NCBI GenBank assembly: GCA_963995525.1
Contig: OZ023206.1
Coordinates: 9,081,671-9,145,670, forward strand
Direction: 5' to 3'
Source of the DNA: Escarpia spicata
Taxonomy: Eukaryota > Annelida > Polychaeta > Sabellida > Siboglinidae
DNA length: 64,000 nt
The notes beneath the pieces were generated by a model. It was given only the letters and a program-made list of their open reading frames with translations. It was not told the origin of the DNA and did no database searches. The position numbers and the translations under genes were made by a program. Positions 46,995 to 58,200 of the stretch are shown here, in pieces. Position 1 is the first letter of the stretch. Each line of letters opens with the position of its first letter.

Positions 46995-47880
46995 AATGTC
47001 CTATTCGGACACCGATCACTGCTGTCCACCACGCCCGGGCAGAGACAGTGGTCACGGTCGACTGAACAGACCAAGCATCGTCATAAAAATCAGCATTCTA
47101 CCCACCTCAGAAACTTCACAACTTCAATGGACACTGCATCCTGAATCTACCTCCTATTATGAAGGCTTAGTCCGTAGTTGTCGAAAGAGTAATGTATGCA
47201 TTATGCTAATACTTGAAGGATTGTTGGAACACGAACACAGCACTGGTCAGGTCTCACACCACGTGTATATTACGACAGTGTAAATATCAGCTGGACGAAA
47301 ATCTGCATTTATTCTGTTTGACATCCGACATATCATATTGTAATATAATTCTAACTGCTACGTCTAGCTAATCTTACACTCACGATTTTGCCTAAGCTGT
47401 GCACCTTATAATACGTGCGGTACGGTAGATGTTATCTGGTCCGATTCTAGCGACTCAAAGTGCGTTTTGGATATGAGTAACGGCCACGCGTCACTGCGTA
47501 TGTACGTAGGTAGAGGCGGGTTTTTCAATGTACGGCCGCGTAGTCAAATTGTAACAAAACAGACGCCATTTCTAGACTAGAAACTTGCGGCCCCGACCCG
47601 GTTACCTCCTCTGGTAAACCTATAACTGGGTCTTGCTCTGTTTTGGGTCAGTGACTCTAAATGCACAACGCACGTACTAACTACAAATCTACGACTTGCC
47701 TGTGTTGACAGCTATTCGTCTATGACAATGTCTGGCTCGGCATTGAGCAGAACCCAACAGGGGACGGTGAAAACACAGTCGTCGTCGTCATGTAGTCGCT
47801 CTGTTGGTAGTGTCACCGTTTGTGGTGTTGACACTGTAGGGGGACAGAGCTACCGTATCGGTGGTGCCATTGTTGGGGAT
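46995..47880. other. Single-copy-looking stretch, nothing recognised
   Basis: CpG-richer than most of the window, especially at 47,400-47,880. No frame with domain features is seen. Confidence 0.35.
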
Positions 47881-48160
47881 TTTGAATTGAATTGAATTTA
47901 TTCAACATAAACATTGTACCTTGCATTCCCTAGTAATATTTTACGATCTTATGTCTTATGTTATATAAACACAAGTAACTAAATTTAAAGTTACTGCAAC
48001 CTTTATTTATAACTACGCACTGCTAAGTGTACTGTATGTTCATGTATACATCAAGCTGTGTATAATACAATGTACAATGTGTACGGATACCCTACATAAA
48101 AAACTATATCGGTTACTGGTATTAATACGAATGTTCATAGTTTTGTAGGAGCTTTATTTT
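47881..48160 (-). mobile_element. Possible LINE 3' tail
   Basis: TTGAATTGAATTGAATTTATTCAA at 47,883-47,906 has, on the minus strand, AATAAATTCAATTCAATTCAA, the look of a LINE 3' end with a short-motif tail. No coding remnant follows, so it is either very short or a false match. Confidence 0.35.
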
Positions 48161-48179
48161 ATAATGATTCTTAAACGGT

Positions 48180-48275
48180 TGGAGATTGTGCCACTATCGG
48201 GGACTGTGCCACTACCGAGGATCGTGTCACTGTCGGGGATTGTTCCACTGTCGGGGATTGTGCTAATGTCGCGGG
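48180..48275. repeat. 18-bp minisatellite
   Basis: GGGGATTGTGCCACTGTC-type units repeat about five times with substitutions. The 82-codon frame over it (48,164-48,412) is not supported as a gene. Confidence 0.8.
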
Positions 48276-48279
48276 TATT

Positions 48280-48995
48280 AGAACACCAAGGTAACAGATC
48301 ATTTCAAATCGTAGTTTTGCGGACACGTGGTTCAGTTACTTGGGTCCTAAGTATTTGGACATATATTGCCTTTGTAGTTAGGTACTACTTAGGTCATGAA
48401 GGAAAGTTTTAGGCGTTGTCTAATTGATGAGGTAAGGTTGTCACGATGCACAAATTATAGACAGTTAACTATAGATGGCATTTGATTGTAAATAATTATA
48501 CAAGACACCAAATAACGTGTTTCCTGTAGGCCTGGATGTGGCCACCGTTGTGGTCGCTAATGGCCAGCAAAAACTCGCACAATGTTCACTAAAATTACTA
48601 GCCTTTCAATATGGATTGATGTCACCAGATAGTAAACCTGTATTTGTTTTTGTAGCAATCACAGACATCCTCGAGTCATGACTTGTAAATACTATCGCCA
48701 GTATTCGACGTGCAGTCCTGTGGACAGGTATATCATATTTAATGTAGTATTGATATATGTAACTAGCAGCAAGTGCAGTATATGTGTCCTAGTGGCCAGA
48801 CTGAGTACTACCTTGAATGAATGCCTGGAATTATAACAGTTTCATTATGTACTATGGCAGTGTTGTTTAGTTTGAACATTAGTTTATTGTGACATAGTTT
48901 TGTTGCCATATTGACAAGGTGTAGCTTACCTATGTGCTACTGGTGTCAACATGTGACTGCCAGAGAACGAGAAGCTTAACAGTTGTATTTTGATA
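48280..48995. other. Stretch without recognised features
   Basis: No frame or repeat of note. Confidence 0.4.
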
Positions 48996-48997
48996 GT

Positions 48998-49384
48998 ACT
49001 ATAGAGGTATGATATGATAGTACAATAGAGGTATGATATGATACTAAAATGGAAGTATGATATGATAGTACAATAGAGGTATGATATTATACTAAAATGG
49101 AGGTATGATATGATACTAAAATAGAGGTATGATATGATAGTACAATAGAGGTATGATATGATAGTACAATAGAGGTATGATATGATACTAAAATAGAGGT
49201 ATGATATGATAGTACAATAGAGGTATGATATGATAGTACAATAGAGGTATGATATGATAATATAATAGAGGTATGATATGATAGTACAATAGACGTATGA
49301 TATGATAGTACAATAGACGTATGATATGATAGTACAATAGACGTATGATATTATAGTACAATAGACGTATGATATGATATGATA
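48998..49384. repeat. 24-bp minisatellite, about 16 units
   Basis: The unit is GTATGATATGATAGTACAAT plus AGAG, with variants ending in ACTAAAATGGAG, ACTAAAATAGAG and AGTACAATAGACG. The variants cluster: the ACTAAAAT type on the left, the AGACG type on the right. Confidence 0.9.
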
Positions 49385-49389
49385 GTTTG

Positions 49390-50028
49390 GGGAGATATAT
49401 TGGTTCGTGTTAAACGTGCAGGGTACATAGAGTAATCGTGAACGTTGAAGGTGCTAGTAAAAGAGTGTCTTGTTGTTATTTAGGCCTACTATTGCGTTAC
49501 TATACAGATTAGCTGTACTGCATGTGTGTGTATTGACAGTCCTGGTCAATAAGTGATAATAGGAATTCACAGGCTTATATATTGTGTATGTGTGTAACAC
49601 GGATGTCGCTTTTCTGTGTAGTTTGGTCGCCATTGTGGATTCTTTCTCAATTGAGATGTGTTAAGCATTACCAATGTTGTTTAGACGTGTTAACAGGAAG
49701 ATGTTTGTATTGTGTGTAATGCTGTTTTAGGTTTCTGGTTGGGTCATGCGTAATATTGTTTATTGTAACATATGTCCTGGTTACAGGGTCTTCTTATTTG
49801 TGCCTGTGTAATCAAGAATTGAATGAGGACAACGTGTCATCCTTACGGGATCCAACTAGCAGTAGAAGGGAACCCATCCTGACATGTGGGTCAAAGCGCC
49901 TCGTTCGTAACGTATTTATATAGAGTGTCTTGTCGTAGAACGACAAGACAGAGTACCTTGTCGTTCTAGCCCTAAGCACTCTGAAACGCCTGCTACGTTC
50001 AATGATTCTATTGTCAAAGTCCGTCTTC
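49390..50028. other. Stretch without recognised genes, with one short hairpin
   Basis: GTCTTGTCGTAGAACGACAAGAC at 49,927-49,949 is a perfect short inverted repeat with a 3-base loop, and GTACCTTGTCGTTCTA follows. No gene is seen. Confidence 0.45.
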
Positions 50029-50280
50029 AGTGGGTGGGTGGGTGGGTGGGTGGGTGGGTGGGTGGGTGGGTGGGTGGGTGGGTGGGTGGGTGGGTGGGTG
50101 GGTGGGTGGGTGGGTGGGTGGGTGGGTGGGTGGGTGGGTGGGTGGGTGGGTGGGTGGGTGGGTGGGTGGGTGGGTGGGTGGGTGGGTGGGTGGGTGGGTG
50201 GGTGGGTGGGTGGGTGGGTGGGTGGGTGGGTGGGTGGGTGGGTGGGTGGGTGGGTGGGTGGGTGGGTGGGTGGGTGGGTG
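50029..50280. repeat. (TGGG)n microsatellite, about 63 units
   Basis: Perfect four-base repeat of about 252 bp, G-rich on the plus strand and able to form G-quadruplexes. It is not the animal telomere repeat (TTAGGG). All Trp-Val-Gly-Gly and Thr-His-Pro-Pro frames here are artefacts. Confidence 0.98.
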
Positions 50281-50299
50281 TCGTTATGTAGTATGTCTG

Positions 50300-51390
50300 T
50301 CAATTTGTTTGTCAGTCGTCCCTGGTAGGGTGTGCGTCGTTCTTAATACGTTGTTAAGAAGATAACGTATGCCGACGATTTGAGCACAGTACCGCGGAAA
50401 CACACACGGGTTGAAGGAACGACGCAGGAGTAGTTCGTGAAGATGAAGTGAACATGTCAGGTTTGATAGAACGAGATCGCGCAAGCGGTTACTTTATGGA
50501 TTTGGCAGGGCGGTCGGGGACGTAGAGGTGCAGCGGAGAACGCCAGCAGGTTGGAATGAAAAACAACTTTAATGGGAACGTCTCAAGAGCATGCCATTGT
50601 TGTGTTCCATCAGCATACCAAAATGCCCTGGGAGCAGCAACAAAGGATGGAGGCTGGAAGTCAGAACACCACTGGGCCCTGTGAATTATAAGAACAGAGA
50701 GTATCGGAATAAGGAGGGGGATAACACTAGTGCAGACACGAAAACGCGTGACGGTGTCTGAACACTTGTGGATGAAGGCGTTTACGCTCCTTCTCTCGGT
50801 GGTAGTCTCACCGATTACTATCGAGAGAAGGTGAGACAGCGAGGCCGCAGTAACCTGATCACAGTTAAGATGGAACAGCGGGGCCGCAGTAACCTGATCA
50901 CAGTTAAGATGGAGATGCTGCAATGCGGGATAAGGAAAGGCGGGTGATGATGAAAAGATAAGGGAGAAACCTGCAATAAAGACCAGATGCGTATTTTCTT
51001 CCATTGATCCGAGGACCGCCGAAGACTCGGAGACGTTGTACACAGGCGTTAACACAAACAAGTTGACATTTACATACAAACGTAATTCAGGAATCCTCCA
51101 GGGAAATCGTCTTCTGCGACTGCGTGTATATAGCACGATCTATGTAGGGTGAATTATTTTGCCAGAGGCACTAATGTTAGTACGTCACGTGTTGACGTTA
51201 CATCAAGAGGGGTGTCTTCATATGTTCCACCGCCAGGTCTCCACCCGTGAAACTACCGGCAGGAGTCTGAAGGAATATGCCAACGTAACCGTTGATCACA
51301 CAGGAACACTTGAATCTCCATAGGCGTTCATGGCCTCACTTATTTTCAGAAAGCAATTTGTAATGAATAAAATGTCATTCATTCACACTA
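50300..51390. other. Non-coding or uncertain stretch with a 40-bp duplication
   Basis: The minus strand holds a 215-codon frame at 51,136-50,489 with no recognisable domain. It crosses a direct duplication of about 40 bp, GGCCGCAGTAACCTGATCAC with AGTTAAGATGGA, at 50,842-50,911. An inverted pair, CTCCTTCTCTCGGTGGTAG at 50,788 and ATCGAGAGAAGGTGAG at 50,820, forms a short stem. The composition is not clearly coding, so I do not call a gene. Confidence 0.35.
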
Positions 51391-51399
51391 TTCTGATAT

Positions 51400-51535
51400 C
51401 GTAGTGCAACAAACTAAAGCTACGAGGCTAAATCGTAATAGTAATTGCAGCGAGAGTGTTGCTATCGTGACAAACTAAAGCTACGAGGCTAAATCGTAAT
51501 AGTAATTGCAGCGAGTGTTGCTATCGTGACAAACT
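51400..51535. repeat. Tandem duplication, 61/59 bp
   Basis: CAAACTAAAGCTACGAGGCT recurs at 51,410 and 51,471, with a shorter third start at 51,530. The second unit has lost AG in GCGAGAGTG. Confidence 0.9.
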
Positions 51536-51655
51536 AAACAATTGTTTGACAATTTCGAGTTTGCTATAATAATAATTATTATTATGAGTACAGCTACTTT
51601 CCAAATTATCAATAACTGCGTCCACTATAGCAACGTATTCAATAAACGAACACAT

Positions 51656-51873
51656 AGGCGTCGGAACCGGGGGTACTTGGGGGGCTGAGATGCAAAAAAA
51701 TGTGTTATATTGGGGCTGGAGATAGGTTTATCCCCCCCCCCCCCCCCCGCCGCTCATACATCACCAAACGGGGAGTGCAGTTGGAGGTTTTTGGTGAACG
51801 TCAAGGCGTGTGTGGCTGGAGTTTTTGGTGAGCCTCAACCCCCTCCCCCCATATTTACCACATGCCGACGCCT
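51656..51873. mobile_element. Short MITE-like element with 9-bp terminal inverted repeats
   Basis: AGGCGTCGG at 51,656-51,664 and CCGACGCCT at 51,865-51,873 are inverted. Internally there is a poly-C run of 18 bases at 51,731-51,748 and repeated GGTTTTTGGTGA/GAGTTTTTGGTGA. The family is unknown and the termini are short. Confidence 0.45.
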
Positions 51874-51879
51874 GTACAA

Positions 51880-53555
51880 CGTGTTGTCGAAGACGTACCT
51901 GCTCACTGGAAACTATCTTCTCTTCAGTGTTCGATATTGACACAAACGGCAAGCTGGTCTATGCTCCTTGTCTCTACGGGGGTGTTTGTTTACTTGGTGC
52001 AAATGAAGGGCTGATCAACACTGCTTGTCTCAATGGAGGTACGGGTTGACTTGACACAGAAGGACGCCTGTTTACGTTGACAACAAACCTAACAGTCACG
52101 TGTTCCCGTTACCATGACCACCGAACGAAGCTTCGTCAAAAACTAGGTAGAGGGATGGTTACAATATTTTTAGTGACTAAATCATTCAAATAAACATACC
52201 GAGCGGTTTTCGTCAACCACAAAAATAATGTACTTGTTGCGTGATTATTAAATAAAATACTGGTTATAACAGCGCAGACACTAGTCTTCATATGTTCTCC
52301 GGGGCGGCGCTGGTGGATAGTTATATATATATTATAATTACACGCTTATACGGTCGACACGCGGACTGCTATTCAATAACACAGTCAACATGTACACCTC
52401 AATAACCTGTGACTATCAATCTGACAACGATTGTGTTAAGGCCAATTGTTGCATTGACTACACAGCACGACTCGGCCGCTAGCCTATGTCGTTTCCAAGA
52501 ACTGCTTGTAAAGATCATACAATAGTTTGGTCGCCTCAGCGTTAATCTGCAGGGCCAGGCCTAAATACATACCACGCACGTCGGTCACGACACACGCATA
52601 AATATAATGGGAACACACAGACAAACGCACATAATAGGAACACGCAGACACACGTCGACACACAATGAGAACACGAGGACACTCGCATTCACAGTCGTAC
52701 TCGCGTACTGTGAACAGCCGTACTCACGTACTGTGAACAGCCGTACTCACGTTCTGTGAACAATCGTACTCACGTACTGTGAACAATCGTACTCACGTAC
52801 TGTGAACAGCCGTACTCGTGTTGCACATTATATTAAATTGACACTGGCATAAGTATCGCGACGTGTGACCAAGCCCTTAACCATGTTTCCTCGAAGAGGG
52901 ATTATTTTTTAACAGTTTGATCGTGCACTTATTATTGCCACACATTGCGGTAATTCCTGTTTTCTCAACAGAATGGCAAACATGCTCGTATTACAGCTGA
53001 CTAAGAATTACTATTATTATATACGTCTCTAGTTATAAAATATTACATATAATTATTTTATAGGAAGAATACCTACTTAATAATGTACTGTTATTCCTCA
53101 AAGTTAAGGTACATAAAAGAGTGACGCCGATAGGTCTAAGTCTTCACATATCTGATCTGCTTTACTGGCATTCTTCAACATTAATCGCTGACGCCGAATT
53201 CTACCTCCACCTGAATTTCTTCTTGTCTAGTCGCTTTTGCTTTCTTTGGCATACAGCACGCCTCCTTCCACTAAACACCCACTCTCTGGGCCCAGTTGTT
53301 GTCAGATACTTCCAGTCTTGATATGTTGTTGGTGCTCTCTATTCCCGATCTGGAGACACTCTTGAATGCATTGAGTCTTTCGCGACTACCTCTACCTTCC
53401 TCCGTTCATTCGCGCCGATCTTCTCCGCTACACCTCAGCCACCGATCATACATCATCAATAACCAATCCGCCCAAGTCGCCCCTTTGATTCCGCTCGTTC
53501 CCCAACTTGAAGATGGCACAAATCAATCAGCAAAGAACAGCCTCGAAAACTCTTC
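51880..53555. other. AT-rich stretch, mostly featureless
   Basis: Besides the 23-bp minisatellite at 52,694, no gene or RNA is seen. The frames 53,121-53,321 and 53,296-53,634 have no domain until the latter runs into the LINE endonuclease (NARSKINKRSELN) at its end. Confidence 0.4.
52694..52820. repeat. 23-bp minisatellite, about 5.5 units
   Basis: GTACTGTGAACAGCCGTACT plus CAC, with an AACAATCG variant in the later units. CTGTGAACA recurs every 23 bp. Confidence 0.9.
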
Positions 53556-53976
53556 TGAAGCTGGATATCAATGCGTTTGTTTAAATGCAAGGAGCAAAAT
53601 AAACAAAAGAAGTGAACTAAACATTATATGGTAGAATATATTGACTCTCACATAATAGGTATAACCGAATCATGGGCCACCACTGATATATCAGATGCCG
53701 AATTGAGACTAGCAGGCTATGTAATGTTTAGGAAAGATATATTAGGAAGAAGGGGAGGTGGAGTATTTTATATATTAAAGAATCTGTCCAGGCTTATAAA
53801 TAAAACAAGAAAGAGAAGCAGATTGCGAAGAAGTTGTTTGGTGTAGCATAGTTACTCGACGTTAACGGTTGGGCAGGTTTATCAAAGTCCAGACATAAGC
53901 ATAAAAAATAATAAAAAGTACAAAATGCTATAAGGGAAGTGATTAAACGGGATTGTATTATTATGGGGGATTTTAA

Positions 53977-54713
53977 AAACCAATGCTTCTATTCTGGAAT
54001 ATACGGTAAGCTCAAAAAATTATGAGGCTGACGGAAACATGAGACTAGCTCTCCAATCCCAGCCTCTCTCTCGAAATTTCCAGAATTGAAAAGGTATATT
54101 CGCTCTCGATTTTTGAAGTTTGTTTTCCCACCCTCCTACCCCGTCCACGCCTGAGTATTTATATGGCTGGTGGTTTTTTTTTAAACTTATTTGTGTGTTT
54201 CTGCATGCAATTTTAAATACACGGTTTATATTAAGTTACAGTGTATGCATAATTGGGTTCTGTGCCATCATTGTTTTCTCTGATATCTCTTGCAACTATA
54301 GCCATGCATTCTGTAGCATAGTTTGTCTTACGAGATTCTGGCTATTGATAATAGTACACTGTGTATATGATACATCTTCCAAGGGGTTTTAGGGCGGGGA
54401 CATGTGCACATGTACCTAACGCTTTCCCCTTGTATTTGAATCACAGAATTTCACACATGTAAGTAAGATGGTGGGTTTCCTCCACCTGCGTGTGGTCGGT
54501 TCCCCCACCTTTGCTGTCAGTTTTGTGTATTTGTTATGACATGTATAACTAGGTATCGACATTGTATATTATTGTAGTTATGTAATCTAGTTATACATAA
54601 AGAGTTGGCTTACTATTAAGCTCTTATACAAACATACATCTGACTTGTGTTATCAGCAAACAAGCCACGTTTCCGAGTCACGGAGTCACAACTTTATTTG
54701 GTAGTGTTGTCCC
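53977..54713. mobile_element. 737-bp insertion flanked by perfect 78-bp direct repeats
   Basis: The 78 bp at 53,899-53,976 is repeated without change at 54,714-54,791, and each copy joins intact LINE sequence outward. The 32.7 kb sister LINE has this segment once. So the insert duplicated 78 bp of its target. It has no terminal inverted repeat and no long frame. On plus it contains TATTTATATGG (TATA-like, 54,156), and on the minus strand CCAAATAAAGTTG near its right end (polyadenylation-signal-like). It could be a solo LTR-like or Penelope-like fragment, or captured genomic filler DNA. The class is unknown. Confidence 0.8.
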
Positions 54714-55247
54714 GCATAAAAAATAATAAAAAGTACAAAATGCTATAAGGGAAGTGATTAAACGGGATTGTATTATTATGGGGGATTTTAACCATGGACA
54801 TATACAATGAAAATCTCTACAGACTACAGGGAGTGAGGACCACAACTTTTTAGTACAATATAGTTTCCTTTTGTCATTACAAAATGAATTAGTTGACAAT
54901 GTTAAGATGTGCGAGCCACTGGGGAGTAGTGACCACAACCAGATACATTTTACAATCAAAGTAAATAAAGAAAGGAATAATAAAAGCAGTACAGGAGAAA
55001 CTTCCACAGAGGAAGATATAAGGATACGAGGAAATATTTAACAAAGTGTGATGTATTTCAAACGTATTTTATTAACGACCACATGGTCAAACGTGATTAC
55101 AGTTAAAACGGAACTTAGGCAGACTCTCGGGAGCATAACTTTTTCGATACACGGCATTCCTCCCCAGTTTAGTTAGATGTACACCCATGTATGGTAATAA
55201 CACCCAAAGGTCCACGATGGGTAGCCAGCCTGATGCTACTTTAACAA

Positions 55248-55973
55248 TTATAAGTCCAAACGTTCAGGCTGCTTCCTGCATCGTGTCGAACGTCTAGGCT
55301 CTGCTACGGCTGCAGCAGGCACAATGCCAGTTGCCTGACTCGGTGCAAGCGGTTGAGCGGCTTCAGGCTCTTCATGAGACTCAGCTCCGAACTCGGGGAA
55401 TGTCTCCATCTGCGAAGGCAGCACCGACGACGCCAACTGGTGACTCGACAGTCTTCCTTGTAGTTGATTACCTGGCCACCACATCAGACTGCGACTTACA
55501 GCTTTCATGCGCACGATCCCAGAGTGTGCATTGTGCAGTTCTTCCAACAGTGCTCTGCGGTAGACACTTGGAATGATCACTCGTGAACCCCACATGAGAC
55601 ATCCATCATGGATGCTGAGTTCATCTCTTCTTTGGATGTAGGGCTTCAGACGTTCGTTGACGTCGTGATTTGAAAATCCTTCCCTCGTCCTGATAAAGAC
55701 TTGTGACAGCACAGGGTCACGTGTTGTTTCGTGACGTATGTCACTTGCAGTGATTGGGTACATGTCCAAATACTGCATTGTCAGTATCGTGTCAGCTGGC
55801 ACTAGTACATGTCTCGGAGCGCCACCTACCGGGAGGCGGCTATGAGCGTCTGCTTGGGGGATGCTTTGGCCCGGTCTGTGGACTATATGGTATTCGTAAG
55901 CAGCCAGTGTCAGGGCCCAGCGCTGCATACGTGGATACAGCATCTGCGGAACAGCCTTCGTTTCTCCGAACAA
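55248..55973 (-). pseudogene. Ty3/Gypsy RNase H end fused to integrase zinc domain; catalytic core deleted
   Basis: A 241-codon frame. QRWALTLAAYEYHIVHRPGQ and QADAHSRLPVGG are the RNase H end and linker. LLEELHNAHSGIVRMKAVSR and SLMWWPG are the HHCC zinc-binding half (second HHCC Cys pair not seen). The frame then passes straight to a C-terminal tail with PRRSTRCRKQPERLDL. About 200 or more residues of the DDE catalytic core are absent without a frame break. It is an unusual internally deleted but open frame. Confidence 0.85.
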
Positions 55974-56018
55974 CCCAAGAAGCGGCTTGTGGTCCGTGAC
56001 GATAGTAAACTTGCGACC

Positions 56019-56333
56019 TCACAAGTACTGATGAAACTTCTTCAGTCCATCGATGACGGCCAACCCCTCTTTATCAATCTGAGCGTAGTTTTTCTCAGCC
56101 TGTGAGAGACTTCTGGAGTGGTATGCAATGGGTTTCTCTACACCATCTTCCATGACGTGAGCAAGGACAGATCCAATGCCGTATGGAATGGCATCACATG
56201 TCAGGATCAACGACTTGGAGGAGTCGAAATGCGTTACGACCTGTAGCGAGCTCAGCATCTCTTTCGTCCCATCGAAAGCCTCTTGTACCTTCCTCCAGTA
56301 CCACTTCGTGTCCTTTCTGAGCAACTGATGCAT
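56019..56333 (-). pseudogene. Ty3/Gypsy RT connection and RNase H (N-terminal part)
   Basis: WYWRKVQEAFDGTKEMLSS, then HFDSSKSLILTCDAIPYGIG and SVLAHVMEDGVEKPIAYHSR, SLSQAEKNYAQIDKEGLAVI. These are the RNase H catalytic region (the usual DAS is DAI here) and the next conserved block. A stop separates it from the C-terminal part at 55,973. Confidence 0.85.
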
Positions 56334-56339
56334 GGGCGT

Positions 56340-56998
56340 CGCTAAGTTGGGCTAGAAACGAAGTCTAAGTGTTCATCTCCGGTTGATCCAGTCACCGAGG
56401 TGTCATCTAAGTACACCATTGTGTTGGGTATGCCTTTTAAGAGGGAGTCTATGACCCGTTGGAAAATCCCTGGTGCTGATGACACACCGTGCGGCAGCCG
56501 CTTGTAAGTTAAGAGTCTTCGCGGCGTGTTGATCGTGACTTATTTGCGACTGTCCGGGTGTAGCTCGATTTGTTCGTAGGCGTTACGCAAGTCGAGCTTT
56601 GTGTACGTGCTACCTTTCCCCAGCTGTGCGCACAGATATTCTATTCGGGGAATTTGATACCTATCCAATGTTGCCACTCGATTCACCGTGAGCTCGTCTA
56701 GTTCCCACAGAGACGTACGCTTTTGTTTCCTTTCGTCACCGGGACAACCGGTGCGGCCCAATCTGAGTACTGAACGGACTCTATGATATCCTCAGTGAGG
56801 AGTCTATCAAGTTCCTTGTCCACCATGTATCGTGTTACATATGGTAGCGGCCGCGACTTGTAATACTTGGGAAAGGCGTCGTCGTTGGCGTAGATCTTGG
56901 TGAGAGTTTGTAAACACGACGGCGTACTTGTCCAATGCAGCCTGCACTTGAGGATTCTGCTTCCGCGTTGAGTGTGACGTATTCAACTGATGAACCAC
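56340..56998 (-). pseudogene. Ty3/Gypsy reverse transcriptase, frame-broken
   Basis: 56,761-56,540 has TLDRYQIPRIEYLCAQLGKG and TYTKLDLRNAYEQIELHPDS, motif A of Gypsy RT. The motif C, MVYLDD, lies on the minus strand near 56,425-56,405 in another frame. Stops and frame changes separate these from the PR and RNase H parts. Confidence 0.82.
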
Positions 56999-57040
56999 AC
57001 TCCAGTGCAGTTGGAGTTTACTCAGCCAGTTCCTGCCAAG

Positions 57041-57457
57041 TCAACTTGGACCGTTGCCAGGGACAACCATGAGCGGAAGCTTATGTTGGTTGCCATTTTT
57101 CGCTTCTACTATGACGTTGTTGACACCTGTGATTTTCACACACTGTCCTGTATATGTCCGAAGCGTGTCCAATGTGGCTTCCATGTTAGGCTGTGTAGAG
57201 TTTTGCCAATGTTTGCGCATCGTTTCATCACTGATGATCGAAAGTGTGGCACCCGTATCCACTTCCATCAGCAGTGTCTTCCCGTCTTCTTGTATGTGGG
57301 TAACGATCGGATCCGGACGTGATCCTGTCATGCTGAACATGTTGTATGTCTCTCCAGACTGTTCAGATGGAACACAGTTCTGTCTAGGTGCTCTCAGCTG
57401 ATGAGTGCGGTTTCGTTTTCCCTTTTCCTCTCTCTGTTTTGCGAAACAGTTACTCAT
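57041..57457 (-). pseudogene. Ty3/Gypsy aspartic protease
   Basis: A 138-codon frame. Residues 61-80 hold TLLMEVDTGATLSIIS, with the catalytic Asp in DTGA at residue 67. VKITGVNNVIVE and LPLMVVPG follow as the usual flap and second-half pattern. The frame ends where RT should begin, with a shift. Confidence 0.82.
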
Positions 57458-57459
57458 GA

Positions 57460-57700
57460 TGTGTCCTTCGTTGTGGCAATAGCATCATTGGGCATCCTTG
57501 TAGTGACACTCTTCCGCCGAATGAGATATTTTTTCACGTCTGAAACATGGTTTCTGACGATCATGAGCGGGTGGTTTCTTCTCCCACTTCCTCATCGCTT
57601 GCTTGTGAGTGGTCACTTTGTGTACATTCGGTGTACTGTCGTACGCAGGCGAGTTTAACTGAGCGGTGTTAGCAGCAGCGGACTCCATGGCAAGGGTCAT
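57460..57700 (-). pseudogene. Ty3/Gypsy zinc-knuckle region
   Basis: The frame 57,700-57,485 ends in CFRREKISHSAEECHYKDA, a CCHC knuckle whose second cysteine is changed. After a stop, CYCHNEGHIMSNC follows near 57,480-57,445 as a second, damaged knuckle. It leads straight into the protease frame. Confidence 0.7.
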
Positions 57701-57719
57701 TTGTAGGGTCTTTTTGAAA

Positions 57720-58200
57720 TCAAGGTCGGTTTTGGATAGCCGGATCTGCTACCCCAAAAACTAACCGGTCCCGCAGATTTTCTTTCAGGATCAACTCGGC
57801 AGTCAGCTGCGCACCAACCTTTGTTTGACCAAAATGACAGTTTCTGACCAAACGTTTCAGTTCAGCAACAAAGTCGCCTACCGATTGATCATTCTTCCTG
57901 TAGGTCGAGTAGGATTTGTATCGTTCTTCCTGTAGGTCGAGTAGGAGTTGTATCGTTCTTCCTGTAGGTCGAGTAGGAGTTGTATCGTTGCAAAATCGTG
58001 TTTGGTTTCGGTGGAAATGCGTCTGTAGCAATTCACACAGTTCAACGTAGGAGAAATCAGCCGGCGCCCGCGGCGATGCCAGGCTGCGTAATAACATATA
58101 AGTTTCTTCACCTGCTGATGATAGCAAGGTTGCTCTGCGCTTGTCTATGGCGTCGTCGGCAATGACAGTTGCTTCAAAATAAAATCCTAATCAGTCCTGA
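57720..58200 (-). pseudogene. Ty3/Gypsy gag, truncated and frame-broken
   Basis: The frame 58,127-57,720 shows LLSSAGEETYMLLRSLASP, FSYVELCELLQTHF and QSVGDFVAELKRLVRNCHFG, then ENLRDRLVFGV. This is the capsid-region pattern of metazoan Gypsy gag (retrotransposon gag domain). The upstream part ATVIADDAIDKRRATL lies in the same reading region to about 58,200. A 32-bp triplication at 57,892-57,987 disrupts the frame in the middle. Confidence 0.8.

Noticed and set aside
50029..50280. Telomere or telomere-like interstitial repeat
   Set aside because: The unit is TGGG, not TTAGGG, with no gradient of degenerate telomere units.
50489..51136. 215-residue minus-strand protein gene
   Set aside because: No domain, an internal 40-bp duplication and no splice or promoter signals. 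It may be chance.
55331..57401. Plus-strand frames across 55-57.4 kb
   Set aside because: They overlap the Gypsy pol domains on the minus strand, where the motifs are found.
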